Shown here: positions 14,680 to 23,373 of the stretch, piece by piece
Position numbering within the stretch: the stretch's first letter is position 1
How the letters are laid out: each line of letters starts with the position of its first letter
Assembly: GCA_964433905.1 (NCBI GenBank)
Contig: CAYSSM010000004.1
Span: 1 to 44,030, forward strand
Source of the DNA: CAYSSM01 sp964433905
GTDB taxonomy: Bacteria > Patescibacteriota > UBA1384 > UBA12157 > JAENIV01
DNA length: 44,030 nt
Direction of reading: 5' to 3'
Made by a program: the position numbers and the translations under genes
Notes under the pieces: model-generated
What the model was told of the DNA's origin: nothing
Database searches by the model: none
Seen by the model: the letters and a program-made list of their open reading frames with translations, nothing else

Positions 14680-16312
14680 TTGAGACCTCCTCTAATCTTT
14701 TTATAACAAAATTTTTATCTAAACTTGCTAGAAGCCAGCCGGCTTGCGGGCCAGAATCTTTACCGATGAAAATTAAATATATAGCCGAAAAAGCATCGCG
14801 GGGTGGAATTCCCATCTCATTTTTAATATTGTGGATTTCTTTGTGAAGATCTTCGCCAGCCCAAGTTTCTTTTGATTTTATTAAATTCAAAACTTTATTC
14901 AAAAATGTTTTTTGATCGCTATTTAATTCTATTCCCTGCGGTAATTCATCACAAATATTAAATTTATAATTTTCCGGAGCAAATTTTTCTAACCACAATT
15001 TGGCAATTTCAATCCTACTTTCGATTTCTTGTTTTTCGATATCCGATAGTGGAATAGCTCCCTCGTCGCCTTCGGCTCCTCGAGACTTCGCTACATGCCT
15101 AAAGGCGCTCGCTTTTTCTTTTTCGGCATATTCAAAAATATCAATTCTCGGCATCTGCAACATATAGGCAATTTTCGAAAACCGCAATAAATATTTAGGC
15201 TGGCCTGCCCCGAGCGAAGTCGAAGGGTCTTTTTTCATATCAATTTCGGTATAGTAGAAAGCTCGAGCTAAATCTGACTTTGGATCTTCGTTAAACATTA
15301 CAGAGGCACGATCATATTCATCATAAAGAAGCGGAATTGCATCTTCTTCGGGCTGAAAATCAATTGCCCTTTTTGCTTTTGTTCTGATAAGTAAAAATCT
15401 CAAAATGTTGGCCGGCAAAAAATCGTACATATCCTTAGCTGTTACACCAAGACCTTTTGATGAAGCCATTTTTTTACCGCCAACCAAAAAGAATTCGTAA
15501 TGAATGTCGTACGGCGGTTCTTGCTTAAAAACTTCTCTAAAAATCGCATTGGCCACATCTCGAGAACCACCGGCCGCAAAATGATCCTTGCCCTCACCTT
15601 CGATGTCAGTATTAAAAACAAACCATCTTGCGCCCCAAGCTACCTTCCAAGGCATCTTAGCATTACCGCCAAAGGGACTAATCTCGCCTTCGTAACCGCA
15701 ACCTTGTGCCCACTCTACCAGCTTTTCTTCACATCTGAATTTTACGAGTTTGCCATCCCAACCAGTTACTTTGGTTGTTCCTATTTTTCCACATTTAGGA
15801 CAGATGACCTGCAGGGGGAACCAATCAGGATCTTTCTTCGAACCCGAAATCTCAAAATAGATTTTTTGAATAGCGGAAGCATTGTCCAATACGATTTTTA
15901 TAGCCTCATCGTATTTCCCTTCTTTATGTAGCACCGAATCTCTAACAAATTTCGCTTTAATGCCTAGACCATCAAATATTTCTAGGGCTTCATTCAAATA
16001 TTGATCGGCAAAACTGGTCGATTTTCCATCCGGAGCAGGCACCTTATTAAGAGGCAACCCCATGTATTTTTGCCAGTTTTTGTCAACATAAATCGGCAGT
16101 CCATCCATAGGGTCAAAGTCATCAAAGCCGAATTGGAAAACAGCTTTCTTACTTTTATCTTCAAGACCGCGTCTGACTAAATCATGAACGATAAGTCCTC
16201 TAAGTGAGCCAATATGAGCATGGCCAGACGGTGTCATCCAATCAGTAATTAAATAAGACTCCTTGTCAATTTTCTTTAAAATATCTTCAATTATTTCATC
16301 TGTCCAAAACAT
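14672..16312 (-). CDS. lysS: Lysyl-tRNA synthetase, class I
   Basis: Archaeal-type class I LysRS of 546 residues that charges tRNA-Lys. The HIGH-type motif is HAHIGSLRG (about 31-39) and the KMSKS-type motif is KMASSKG (about 277-283). A zinc-binding insert has Cys pairs (CPKCGKIG and CEEKLVEWAQGCGYEG). The C-terminal helical domain binds the anticodon. Two peptide stretches look foreign: DPSTSLGAGQP and, about 30 residues on, SAFRHVAKSRGAEGDEGA. Both are coded by GC-rich repeat DNA (15205-15230 and 15058-15115). They fall in loops between conserved helices, so the protein is probably still active. Confidence 0.95.
   Translation of the reverse strand: MFWTDEIIEDILKKIDKESYLITDWMTPSGHAHIGSLRGLIVHDLVRRGLEDKSKKAVFQFGFDDFDPMDGLPIYVDKNWQKYMGLPLNKVPAPDGKSTSFADQYLNEALEIFDGLGIKAKFVRDSVLHKEGKYDEAIKIVLDNASAIQKIYFEISGSKKDPDWFPLQVICPKCGKIGTTKVTGWDGKLVKFRCEEKLVEWAQGCGYEGEISPFGGNAKMPWKVAWGARWFVFNTDIEGEGKDHFAAGGSRDVANAIFREVFKQEPPYDIHYEFFLVGGKKMASSKGLGVTAKDMYDFLPANILRFLLIRTKAKRAIDFQPEEDAIPLLYDEYDRASVMFNEDPKSDLARAFYYTEIDMKKDPSTSLGAGQPKYLLRFSKIAYMLQMPRIDIFEYAEKEKASAFRHVAKSRGAEGDEGAIPLSDIEKQEIESRIEIAKLWLEKFAPENYKFNICDELPQGIELNSDQKTFLNKVLNLIKSKETWAGEDLHKEIHNIKNEMGIPPRDAFSAIYLIFIGKDSGPQAGWLLASLDKNFVIKRLEEVSNG
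15058..15115. repeat. GC-rich palindromic insert read in frame within lysS
   Basis: Contains GCCTTCGGC, CCTCGAGAC and GCCTAAAGGC with CTCG/CGAG pairs. It is clearly richer in GC than the surrounding gene. It codes for about SAFRHVAKSRGAEGDEGA in LysRS, between YAEKEKA and IPLSDIEKQEIE. No second full copy is in this window. Confidence 0.5.
15205..15230. repeat. Dispersed repeat (GAGCGAAGTCGAAGG type) read in frame within lysS
   Basis: Plus strand CCGAGCGAAGTCGAAGGG, coding for DPSTSLGAG on the minus strand. A close copy, TGAGCAAAGTCGAAGG, lies between genes at 25078-25093. This motif is a well-known short dispersed repeat in many bacterial genomes. Confidence 0.65.
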
Positions 16313-16393
16313 ATTACCCTTTCAGGGAAATCCAAAACTCAAATACCAAATGCCAAATATTTCAAAATTTTGATTATCTAATTTCACTCTATC

Positions 16394-16442
16394 AAAAAAG
16401 AGACCTGATATCAACCGAGCATCGATATTTGGTCTCTTTTTT
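16394..16442 (-). terminator. Terminator downstream of greA
   Basis: Arms AAAAAAGAGACC (16394-16405) and GGTCTCTTTTTT (16431-16442) pair over 12 bases with a 25-base loop. The A and T runs make it work in both directions. It separates greA from lysS. An ATCCC/GGGAT repeat (16451-16473) lies between it and greA. Confidence 0.7.
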
Positions 16443-16484
16443 AAAAATAGATCCCTCGCTAAAACTCGGGATGACCTTGTTAGG

Positions 16485-16940
16485 TCATTTTATGTCAATA
16501 ATCTTACAAGTCATCTTGCCATTAGGAGTATTGATTTCCACATTCTCACCTTTGACTTTGCCCATCAAAGAGTGTCCAATGGGCGAATCGGCAGAAATTT
16601 TTCCGGCAGTAGGATCAGATTCAGAAACGCCCACGATAACGTAAGTTAAAGTTTCGCCGTCTATTTTTAATGTAACAGCTGAACCCAATTCGACTTTATC
16701 AGTGCCATTCTTAGTAACGATTTTCGAATGCCGCACCATTTCTTCCAATTCTAAAATCCGCCCTTCAACAAATGACTGTTCATTCTTAGCATCTTCATAC
16801 TCGGAGTTTTCCGATAAATCACCATACTCGCGGGCATTACGGATTCTTTCGGAAACTTGCTTGCGCCGCTCCTTTAAAGTTGCTATTTCGGTTTGAATTT
16901 TTTGAAAACCTTCCTGAGTTAAGAGAATTTTTTCTGGCAT
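16485..16940 (-). CDS. greA: Transcription elongation factor GreA
   Basis: A 151-residue protein that rescues backtracked RNA polymerase by stimulating transcript cleavage. The N-terminal coiled coil (about 1-75) carries the tip acidic residues in NAREYGDLSENSEYEDAKNEQ. The C-terminal FKBP-like domain ends SPIGHSLMGKVKGENVEINTPNG. Usual length is about 158. It is followed by a strong terminator, so it is probably a short transcript of its own or with the Gmad2 gene. Confidence 0.97.
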   Translation of the reverse strand: MPEKILLTQEGFQKIQTEIATLKERRKQVSERIRNAREYGDLSENSEYEDAKNEQSFVEGRILELEEMVRHSKIVTKNGTDKVELGSAVTLKIDGETLTYVIVGVSESDPTAGKISADSPIGHSLMGKVKGENVEINTPNGKMTCKIIDIK

Positions 16941-16990
16941 GTTTATTCCTTTTTTAATATTTTACATTATTTTAAAAAAAAGTCAAGTAT

Positions 16991-17551
16991 TTATTGGGTT
17001 AAACGCAACGGCACTTGAGTTAAGCTCTTCTCGCTACCATCGGCAGCTGAATTTTCGTAAACCTCTAAAATTACATCCATAGGTGATCGGCTTAAAACAG
17101 CGGAGATTGATTTATTGTAAACCGCATTGCCCATTTCACCGCTTGCTTCGACAAGTCCCTCTTTTATTACCGGTCCACGGCAATCTTTTAGGCGAAAATT
17201 GAATTGATTTTCGAAAACGCTAGCTTTACCCCTAAAAGTTAAATCTTTGCTCTTTTGAATCGAATAATCTTCCAGATTTTCGACGGTAATATTGGTGCTT
17301 TTGGCCGGTTTTTGTAGGCAATGAACTTCTTTTATTGTTTTTTCGGCATTGGCTGTTGAGGTTGGAGAAGCTGAAGGCGATGGCGAGAAACTTGCAACTA
17401 TCGAGCTGCTTACTGCAGGCGAAGGCGAACTTTCAACTTTAACATTTACCCTATCCTTAAAATAAAAAAACCAAGCGGCAGTAAAAACAGCTAATAGAAC
17501 GATAACGATGATGACAATAAAAATCCAATATTTTGATTTTTTTTGAGACAT
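16991..17551 (-). CDS. Membrane-anchored Gmad2 immunoglobulin-like protein
   Basis: A 186-residue protein with one N-terminal helix (about 8-30) and an S/P/T-rich spacer (about 40-68). A C-terminal domain has the Gmad2 pattern: FRGKASVFENQFNFRLKD, EGLVEASGEMGN, then VILEVYENSAADGSEKSLTQVPLRL. Gmad2 is a beta-sandwich found in extracytoplasmic bacterial proteins, often spore- or wall-linked in Firmicutes. Here the role is unknown, with anchoring at the cell surface expected. It lies 35 bases after the PBP2 gene and may be the last gene of the mre-PBP2 transcript. Confidence 0.75.
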   Translation of the reverse strand: MSQKKSKYWIFIVIIVIVLLAVFTAAWFFYFKDRVNVKVESSPSPAVSSSIVASFSPSPSASPTSTANAEKTIKEVHCLQKPAKSTNITVENLEDYSIQKSKDLTFRGKASVFENQFNFRLKDCRGPVIKEGLVEASGEMGNAVYNKSISAVLSRSPMDVILEVYENSAADGSEKSLTQVPLRLTQ

Positions 17552-17586
17552 TCTCCCTCCTTTTAAGTTACTTTCTATATTTTATA

Positions 17587-19485
17587 CTATTTGTTGGTAA
17601 AATACCAGTATAATACATCTTTGGCCACCGGCCCGGCCGAAGAATATCCTTCACCGCCAGCTTCAACCAAGACAATAACGACAATTTCCGGATTTGCCGT
17701 CGGAGCAAATGCGGCAATCCAACCGTGAGTTTTCCCTTCGCTTCCAAATTGCGCTGTTCCGGTTTTAGCGCCCACCGTCACCGGTAAATCTGCTAATGAT
17801 TTGGCCGATCCAATCGTTACCGCCTGACGCATGCCCTCGCGAACAACAGTAAGATTTTCGCCGCTAATAAAATCTTTTTTAATAACACTCTTTTGCGATT
17901 CGTAAACTACTTTGCCATCTTTATTGCTGATTTTTGCGACAATTTGCGGTTTTAAAAGTTCTCCACTGTTGGCAATCGCAGAATATGCCGTCGCCATTTG
18001 TAAAGGCGTAATTAAAAAGTCGCCCTGCCCAATTCCCAACTGATAAGTATTGCCCAAATACCAAATTTCCTTTTTATTTTTTTCTTTCCACGCCGGATCA
18101 GGCACTAAACCAGTGGCTTCGCCAGGCAGGTCAATTCCGGTCTTGCTGCCAAAACCAAATTTTACTAAATAGTCATTTAATCTCGCAATACCCAAACCGC
18201 TAATTTTATCCCAACCACCGGCAACGGCATAGAAAAAAACATTCGCACTGACTGCCAGAGCTTTACGGACATCAACCAAACCATGCACCTTCCAGTCTGG
18301 ATAAACATAATTGCCAACTCTAATTTCCCCCGTAGCATTAATTGTTGTATTTTCAGTGATTACTCCTTCTTGAAGGCCGGCCGCCGCCACAAACGGTTTG
18401 ACAATTGAACCGGAAGGATATGTCCCAGAAACAGGTCGATTAAATAACGGTGTCGAAGGATCACTAATTAATTTTTGAAATTCTTCAGATGTTGACTGGG
18501 AGAATAAGTTATTGTCAAAAGTAGGGTAACTTACCATTGCTAAAATTTGGCCATTTTGAGGATTAATTGCCACTGCCGATCCGCCTGGCGAATCATTGGC
18601 AATAACACTATTTTTTAAACTTTGCGCTAATATATATTCGAGATTGGCATCAATACTTAAAACCAGATTATTTCCCGGAAACGGCTCAGAAAGAGACAAC
18701 TGCCTTTGCTGTTGGCCTTTAGAATCAACTTCAACTTCTAAAATTCCCGGAATTCCTTTTAGATTTTTTTCATAGCTAAATTCCAGACCGTCTTTACCTA
18801 TTTCGTAAAAAGGTTTATATGTCGGATTTTCCTTTAAATCATTTTGGCTCATTTTTCCAACATAGCCAATAATTTGGCTAAAACCTTCTACGGAATTATA
18901 CTCGCGAATCGGTTTCTTACTAATAACAACGCCGGGCAAATTAATCGTTCTTACTTCTAAAATCATGGCCGTGTCGCGATCAATATTTTCTTTTAAGACT
19001 ATGGGATCGTAGGTCGAAAACCCTTTTTCAGTGACTCTTTGTTTGATTTCATCTTCGGAAATTTGAGAAGCTTGGGATAATTTTTGATAGACTGCCTCTT
19101 TCTTAGCACGGTCTTTGGGCAAATCCAACGGATAAACTTCCAAATTGAAAGAAGCTTTATTCTTTGCCAAAATCACTCCCTTCGAGTCATAAATCAGCCC
19201 GCGGGAAGCGGTAACTTCCCTGACTCTTACACGATTACCTTCAGCTAGCGTTCTGTTAAATGCCCCGTTAGCTATCTGTAATCTTAAAAGTTGGGTTAGT
19301 AAAATAGTAAAACTAATTGCGCAGATTAGATAGGGAACCCATAATGGTTTGGGCGGAGCTTTAAATATTTCCTCACCTTCCGCATCATTTTTGTAATGTT
19401 CGTATTCCAAAACTTCCGTGGTTATTTTACGGAATGATTTATCGCCTCCCAACGGTTTGTCGTCATAAAGATCAAAAATTGACAT
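17587..19485 (-). CDS. mrdA: Penicillin-binding protein 2 (elongation transpeptidase)
   Basis: A 632-residue class B PBP. A cytoplasmic tail of about 48 residues precedes one membrane helix (about 50-70). The dimerisation/pedestal region includes ASRGLIYDSKGVILAKN. The transpeptidase has the active-site SxxK as S360-IVK363, SxN in AVSANVFF and KTG in VGAKTGTAQFG. It crosslinks peptidoglycan in side-wall growth with RodA and MreBCD. The gene follows mreD by 1 base in an mreB-mreC-mreD-PBP2 operon, the classic rod-shape order. RodA is not in the window. All catalytic motifs are intact. Confidence 0.95.
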   Translation of the reverse strand: MSIFDLYDDKPLGGDKSFRKITTEVLEYEHYKNDAEGEEIFKAPPKPLWVPYLICAISFTILLTQLLRLQIANGAFNRTLAEGNRVRVREVTASRGLIYDSKGVILAKNKASFNLEVYPLDLPKDRAKKEAVYQKLSQASQISEDEIKQRVTEKGFSTYDPIVLKENIDRDTAMILEVRTINLPGVVISKKPIREYNSVEGFSQIIGYVGKMSQNDLKENPTYKPFYEIGKDGLEFSYEKNLKGIPGILEVEVDSKGQQQRQLSLSEPFPGNNLVLSIDANLEYILAQSLKNSVIANDSPGGSAVAINPQNGQILAMVSYPTFDNNLFSQSTSEEFQKLISDPSTPLFNRPVSGTYPSGSIVKPFVAAAGLQEGVITENTTINATGEIRVGNYVYPDWKVHGLVDVRKALAVSANVFFYAVAGGWDKISGLGIARLNDYLVKFGFGSKTGIDLPGEATGLVPDPAWKEKNKKEIWYLGNTYQLGIGQGDFLITPLQMATAYSAIANSGELLKPQIVAKISNKDGKVVYESQKSVIKKDFISGENLTVVREGMRQAVTIGSAKSLADLPVTVGAKTGTAQFGSEGKTHGWIAAFAPTANPEIVVIVLVEAGGEGYSSAGPVAKDVLYWYFTNK

Positions 19486-19486
19486 A

Positions 19487-19963
19487 TTAAGCTATTTTAA
19501 TTTCTTCTTTTGGTTTAATAACATTTTGTAAAAATATATATATCAGACAACCCCAAACGCCCGAGATAAAAGCGGAAATCACTACCTGCCAAGACGGAAG
19601 CATTTTCAAAAATAGATGGATTCCTAAATCGTTAAATAAAACCGCGCTGGTGAAAATGAAAAAAGCGATAATAATTTTTGGCGTTGGAAGAATTTTCAGT
19701 AAATAAAAATTGATAAAAATAATTTCAATTAGAAATAAGATTGTATAAATGCCAAACTTCATTGTTGAACTAATGTCTAACATTAAGCCACCAATAGCAG
19801 CAATTAAAAAACCTTCTTGACTGCGTCCAAACAAAACAAAAGCAACCGCTAAAATAATAATAATATTGGGAATTGTATCAAAAAACATAATTTTATTAAA
19901 TAATGTTAATTGAAAAATACCTAAAGCGATAATGAACAAAATTTTAAGAATTGTTTTTGTCAT
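19487..19963 (-). CDS. mreD: Rod shape-determining protein MreD
   Basis: A 158-residue integral membrane protein with about five helices, poorly conserved as usual for MreD. It is assigned from size, hydrophobicity, a short MreD-like motif (EGFLIAAIGGLMLDISSTMKFG) and position between mreC and PBP2. It overlaps mreC by 4 bases. It links MreC and PBP2 to the MreB filaments. Confidence 0.88.
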   Translation of the reverse strand: MTKTILKILFIIALGIFQLTLFNKIMFFDTIPNIIIILAVAFVLFGRSQEGFLIAAIGGLMLDISSTMKFGIYTILFLIEIIFINFYLLKILPTPKIIIAFFIFTSAVLFNDLGIHLFLKMLPSWQVVISAFISGVWGCLIYIFLQNVIKPKEEIKIA

Positions 19964-20742
19964 TTTTGGACCACAAAGACGAATTCCAGGTAATAAAATT
20001 GAATCGGCGATTTAACGGTTACTTTTTGAAAAATTTCACCTTCTTTAGAAACGACATCTTGCACTTGTCCAACAGCAATACTGCTTGGCATGTCACCGCC
20101 AAGTCCGGAGGACACTACTTGTTCACCTTTTTTTATCGTAATATTAAGGGGGATGTCTTCAACAACTAAGCCACTAATGCCTCCGCGCAGAAGGCCTGTC
20201 CCGCGGGAATCTTGAAGCAAAACCGGCACCAAAGAATTATAATTATTAATTAAAGTAACTTCTGAATTATTTTCATTAACTTGTTTGATAATACCCACCA
20301 AAAAACCTTGAGAAACAACGGCTTGACCAACATTAACACCATCTTTGCTGCCACGATCAATGATAATATTTTTTAAAAAACTGTTAAGTGGCCGGGCGAT
20401 AACATTTGCCGGCGTTAATTTCATTTCACCTTTATTGGAAAGAAAACCGAGTTCTTTTTTTAAAACTTCGCTTTCATGCTGAGCTTCTTTTAAAATTGAA
20501 AGCTGGCTTTGAAGTTCTAAATTTTCTTTAATTAATCTTTCATTATCATATGAAAGCGAGACTAAGTGAGTAAAATTTTTAAAAAAGAGCGAGACGCGAT
20601 TGGTTGAAACATTGCCAACTACAGAAAAAGGAGTCGTTGCTTGATAGAATAAATTTTTTATAGGTTGAAAAAAATTATTAGGCAAAAATAAGCCGATTAA
20701 AGCGATAACCCCAACGATAATAATGATTCGATATTTTTTCAC
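19960..20742 (-). CDS. mreC: Rod shape-determining protein MreC
   Basis: A 260-residue protein with one N-terminal helix (about 5-22), a coiled coil (about 62-100) and a two-domain beta-rich periplasmic region containing VIARPLNSFLKNIIIDRGSKDGVNVGQAVVSQGFLVG, the MreC family core. It scaffolds PBP2 and couples it to MreB. It starts 11 bases after mreB and overlaps mreD by 4. Confidence 0.95.
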   Translation of the reverse strand: MKKYRIIIIVGVIALIGLFLPNNFFQPIKNLFYQATTPFSVVGNVSTNRVSLFFKNFTHLVSLSYDNERLIKENLELQSQLSILKEAQHESEVLKKELGFLSNKGEMKLTPANVIARPLNSFLKNIIIDRGSKDGVNVGQAVVSQGFLVGIIKQVNENNSEVTLINNYNSLVPVLLQDSRGTGLLRGGISGLVVEDIPLNITIKKGEQVVSSGLGGDMPSSIAVGQVQDVVSKEGEIFQKVTVKSPIQFYYLEFVFVVQK

Positions 20743-20753
20743 TATCCCTCCGA

Positions 20754-21803
20754 TTAAGGATTAAATTGCGTTGGCAGTAGCACCCCTTTTAGAGTCTCGA
20801 TATCTTCTAAAACCAATCCCGTACCCCTTACAACTGAAGTCAAAGGATCATCAGCGATATGAACATCGGTCTGGGTTGATTGTTTTATTAATACATCCAA
20901 TCCTTTTAGCAAAGCGCCGCCGCCGCAAAGAATGATGCCTTTTTCCATTATGTCGGCAACCAGTTCTGGCGGAGTTTCTTCCATGGTAGCACGAATGGCG
21001 TCGACAATTTGCTGAACTGATTTTTTTAGTGCGGCCCTAATTTGTTCATCATTAATTATTATTTCTTTTGGCAAACCGGTTACTAAATCACGGCCGCGCA
21101 TTGGCAGATGAAATTTCTCTTTAAGTTCAACAGCCGTACCAATACGAATTTTTATTTCTTCAGCCGTCCGCTCACCTAACATCAAGTTAAATTTATCGCG
21201 GGCAAAATCAATTATGTCTTGGTTCATTTCATCACCGGCAACCCTAAGAGACCTTGAGGCAACAATTCCCCCCAAAGAAATGACTGCCACTTCGGTCGTG
21301 CCACCGCCAATATCAACAATCATGTTGCCCGAGGCTTCTTGAATAGGAAGTCTTGCGCCAATTGCTCCCGCTACCGGCTCTTCGATTAAAAAAACTTGAC
21401 GAGCGCCAGCCGCGGTAGCGGCTTCTTCCACTGCCCGACGCTCAACTTCCGTCACACCATAAGGAATACCAATAACCACACGGGGTCTGGGAAATAAAGA
21501 GAATTTCTCACGATGGACTTTGTCAATAAAATATTTGAGCATTTGTTCGGTAACTTCAAAATCAGATACAACTCCATCAACTAAAGGACGAATAGCAACA
21601 ATATGAGACGGTGTTCTACCAACCATACGCTTGGCGTCATTACCGATAGCTAAAATCTGTTTGGATTTTTGATTAATTGCTACCACCGACGGCTCATTGA
21701 TAACAATCCCTTTACCTCGAACATAAACTAAAGTATTGGCCGTTCCTAAATCAATGCCAATATCGTGGCTAAAAAATCCCCAAATTCTGTCGAAAATTGC
21801 CAT
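20754..21803 (-). CDS. mreB: Rod shape-determining actin-like protein MreB
   Basis: Bacterial actin, about 349 residues from the ATG at 21803; an in-frame GTG 12 bases upstream is an alternative start. Phosphate-binding and ATPase motifs are IGIDLGTANTLVYVRGKG, PYGVTEVERRAVEEAA, FLIEEPVAGAIGA, NMIVDIGGGTTEVAVISLGG and GIILCGGGALLKGLD. The N-terminal IFDRIWGFF could be the membrane-binding helix. It polymerises under the membrane and directs side-wall synthesis. It is first in the mreBCD-PBP2 operon. A TATAGT -10-like box lies about 30 bases upstream, and two copies of a hairpin repeat lie beyond it. Confidence 0.97.
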   Translation of the reverse strand: MAIFDRIWGFFSHDIGIDLGTANTLVYVRGKGIVINEPSVVAINQKSKQILAIGNDAKRMVGRTPSHIVAIRPLVDGVVSDFEVTEQMLKYFIDKVHREKFSLFPRPRVVIGIPYGVTEVERRAVEEAATAAGARQVFLIEEPVAGAIGARLPIQEASGNMIVDIGGGTTEVAVISLGGIVASRSLRVAGDEMNQDIIDFARDKFNLMLGERTAEEIKIRIGTAVELKEKFHLPMRGRDLVTGLPKEIIINDEQIRAALKKSVQQIVDAIRATMEETPPELVADIMEKGIILCGGGALLKGLDVLIKQSTQTDVHIADDPLTSVVRGTGLVLEDIETLKGVLLPTQFNP

Positions 21804-21842
21804 AATATTTCCCACATTAATTACACAATTAACTATAAACTA

Positions 21843-21926
21843 CCTCGCAGCAAGCTGACGAGGTATCCCTAAAGGGAAAGTTTGTTTTTAATAGGTTTTC
21901 ATCCTCGCAGCAAGCTGACGAGGTAT
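21843..21926. repeat. Two direct copies of a 24-bp hairpin repeat upstream of mreB
   Basis: CCTCGCAGCAAGCTGACGAG plus GTAT occurs at 21843-21866 and again, identical, at 21903-21926, exactly 60 bases apart. Each copy folds as CCTCG-CAGC-AA-GCTG-a-CGAGG, a 9-pair stem with one bulge. The first is followed by CCCTAAAGGG. They lie just upstream of the mreB promoter region. Confidence 0.75.
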
Positions 21927-22072
21927 TCAACCTCTAAAAATAAACTGCTTTGTAAAAAACGCAAAACATCCCTGTTTGTATTCAAGGGCTTTTGGCCTCT
22001 CGACTATAACAAAAAGACGGCACTATTAAAAGCCCTCCTTATACTAATAATAACTAATTTACTGCTATTTTA
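21867..22072. other. Gene-poor spacer between mltG and mreB
   Basis: Contains the second hairpin copy and then 146 bases with no supported gene. A widely spaced inverted repeat, AGGGCTTTT (21985-21993) and AAAAGCCCT (22028-22036), may form the end of the mltG transcript, but no T-run follows in the right place. A 75-codon plus-strand frame here has no ribosome binding site and runs through the repeat. Confidence 0.4.
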
Positions 22073-22978
22073 CTACCGGTATTTTTTAAGATTATCTTCG
22101 TGTTCTTGAAGGGTGGCCGAAAAAACCGCATGGCCGTCTTCTTTATTAAAAAAATACAGCCAATCGCCTTTTTGCGGATACATTACCGCCTCAATTGACT
22201 TTAATCCAGGATTGCAAATCGGTCCCGGCGGAAGGCCAAGATATTGGTAGGTATTATACAACGAATTGGTATTTCTATAGTCAGATACTTTAATCGGATT
22301 CCATGAGCCTTTGGCGTATTGAATCGTTGGATCGGCTTCCAGTTTCATTCCCTTATCTAAACGATTCAAATAAACCCCGGCAATTTTAGCTCGATCATCG
22401 TCGAATTTAGCTTCTCTTTCTACAATTGAAGCTAAAATTATATTATCCCTGGTTGGATTTAATCCGGCTGTTTTGGTAACAAAATTATCCATCATTTCTT
22501 TTTTAATATCTTCCGGTTTTGAATTGGGTAGAAATCGATAAGTATCGGGAAAAAGATAACCTTCAAAAGACGAAGCAATTTTTAAAAGTTCTCCCGCTTG
22601 AATTACTTTTTTTTCCGCTAAATATTCGTCGATTTGTGTAACCCGCCAACCCTCGGGTATGGTGACTAAATATTCCGAAGCTTTGCCCGAAGCCAAAATT
22701 GCCAAGATTTCTTTAATATTTTGCGACGAAGACAATTTGTAAACGCCAACTTGAATTAAATCATTCTTGAATCTGACATACATAACAAAAGCCGTGGATG
22801 AAGAAATTATCCCCTCTTGCTGAAGATTTTGAGCGATTGTTTTCGTGCTTTGCCCAGATTTAACAATGAATTCCTTTTCGCTACCCGATCCTTTATGATT
22901 TATTAAATAAAAAAAGTAAGCTATAAGCAAACCGATTATCAGAATTATTACCCCAAAAATAATAAGTATTTTTTTCAT
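22073..22978 (-). CDS. mltG: Endolytic murein transglycosylase MltG (YceG-like)
   Basis: A 301-residue protein with one N-terminal helix (about 4-26), a LysM-like or YceG N-domain (FIVKSGQSTKTIAQNLQQEGIISS) and a catalytic domain with the key glutamate in ILASIVEREAKFDDDRAKIAGVYLNRL. The C-terminus has LGLPPGPICNPGLKSIEAVMYP. It cuts nascent glycan strands inside the chain and sets their length. It overlaps ruvX by 4 bases, a frequent bacterial neighbour. Confidence 0.96.
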   Translation of the reverse strand: MKKILIIFGVIILIIGLLIAYFFYLINHKGSGSEKEFIVKSGQSTKTIAQNLQQEGIISSSTAFVMYVRFKNDLIQVGVYKLSSSQNIKEILAILASGKASEYLVTIPEGWRVTQIDEYLAEKKVIQAGELLKIASSFEGYLFPDTYRFLPNSKPEDIKKEMMDNFVTKTAGLNPTRDNIILASIVEREAKFDDDRAKIAGVYLNRLDKGMKLEADPTIQYAKGSWNPIKVSDYRNTNSLYNTYQYLGLPPGPICNPGLKSIEAVMYPQKGDWLYFFNKEDGHAVFSATLQEHEDNLKKYR

Positions 22979-23373
22979 TTTTCTTTTAAATATTGTTCTA
23001 ATATTAGTTTGGCTGAAAGCTTGTCAACTTCTTCTTTAAATTTTTTTGTTTTGGGATTTTGCCCCCCGGCTTTCAATTGAAATTCGGCTTCTTTCGAAGT
23101 CAAAGTCTCGTCTGTGTAGTCGACTTCAATGTTTAAGCTTTTAGCCAGCTCTATAGCAAATTTATGGATCCTGTCAGCTTGAAAAGTATCAGAATTTTTA
23201 GGAATGCCAATAACTATTTTTCCGATTTTTTTTTGACGGCAAAGATATCCAATTTTACTAATTAGCACAGGTAAATCTGTTGCTTCGATTATCATGAGAG
23301 GAACGACTACATTATCAGAAAAAAGAGCTACTCCGATTCTTTTTTCTCCGACATCCAATCCGATAATATTCAT
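22975..23373 (-). CDS. ruvX: RuvX/YqgF RNase H-like protein
   Basis: A 132-residue RNase H-fold protein. Typical features are IIGLDVGEKRIGVALFSD (first acidic residue), IVIGIPKNSDTFQ and DYTDETLTSKEAEFQL. It is known as a putative Holliday junction resolvase and as a factor in 16S rRNA 5'-end processing in E. coli (YqgF). Overlaps of 4 bases on both sides place it in a tight operon with mltG and the baseplate-J-like gene. Confidence 0.93.
   Translation of the reverse strand: MNIIGLDVGEKRIGVALFSDNVVVPLMIIEATDLPVLISKIGYLCRQKKIGKIVIGIPKNSDTFQADRIHKFAIELAKSLNIEVDYTDETLTSKEAEFQLKAGGQNPKTKKFKEEVDKLSAKLILEQYLKEK

Noticed and set aside
21882..22109. 75-codon plus-strand frame upstream of mltG
   Set aside because: It crosses the hairpin repeat and the end of mltG, and has no start signal.
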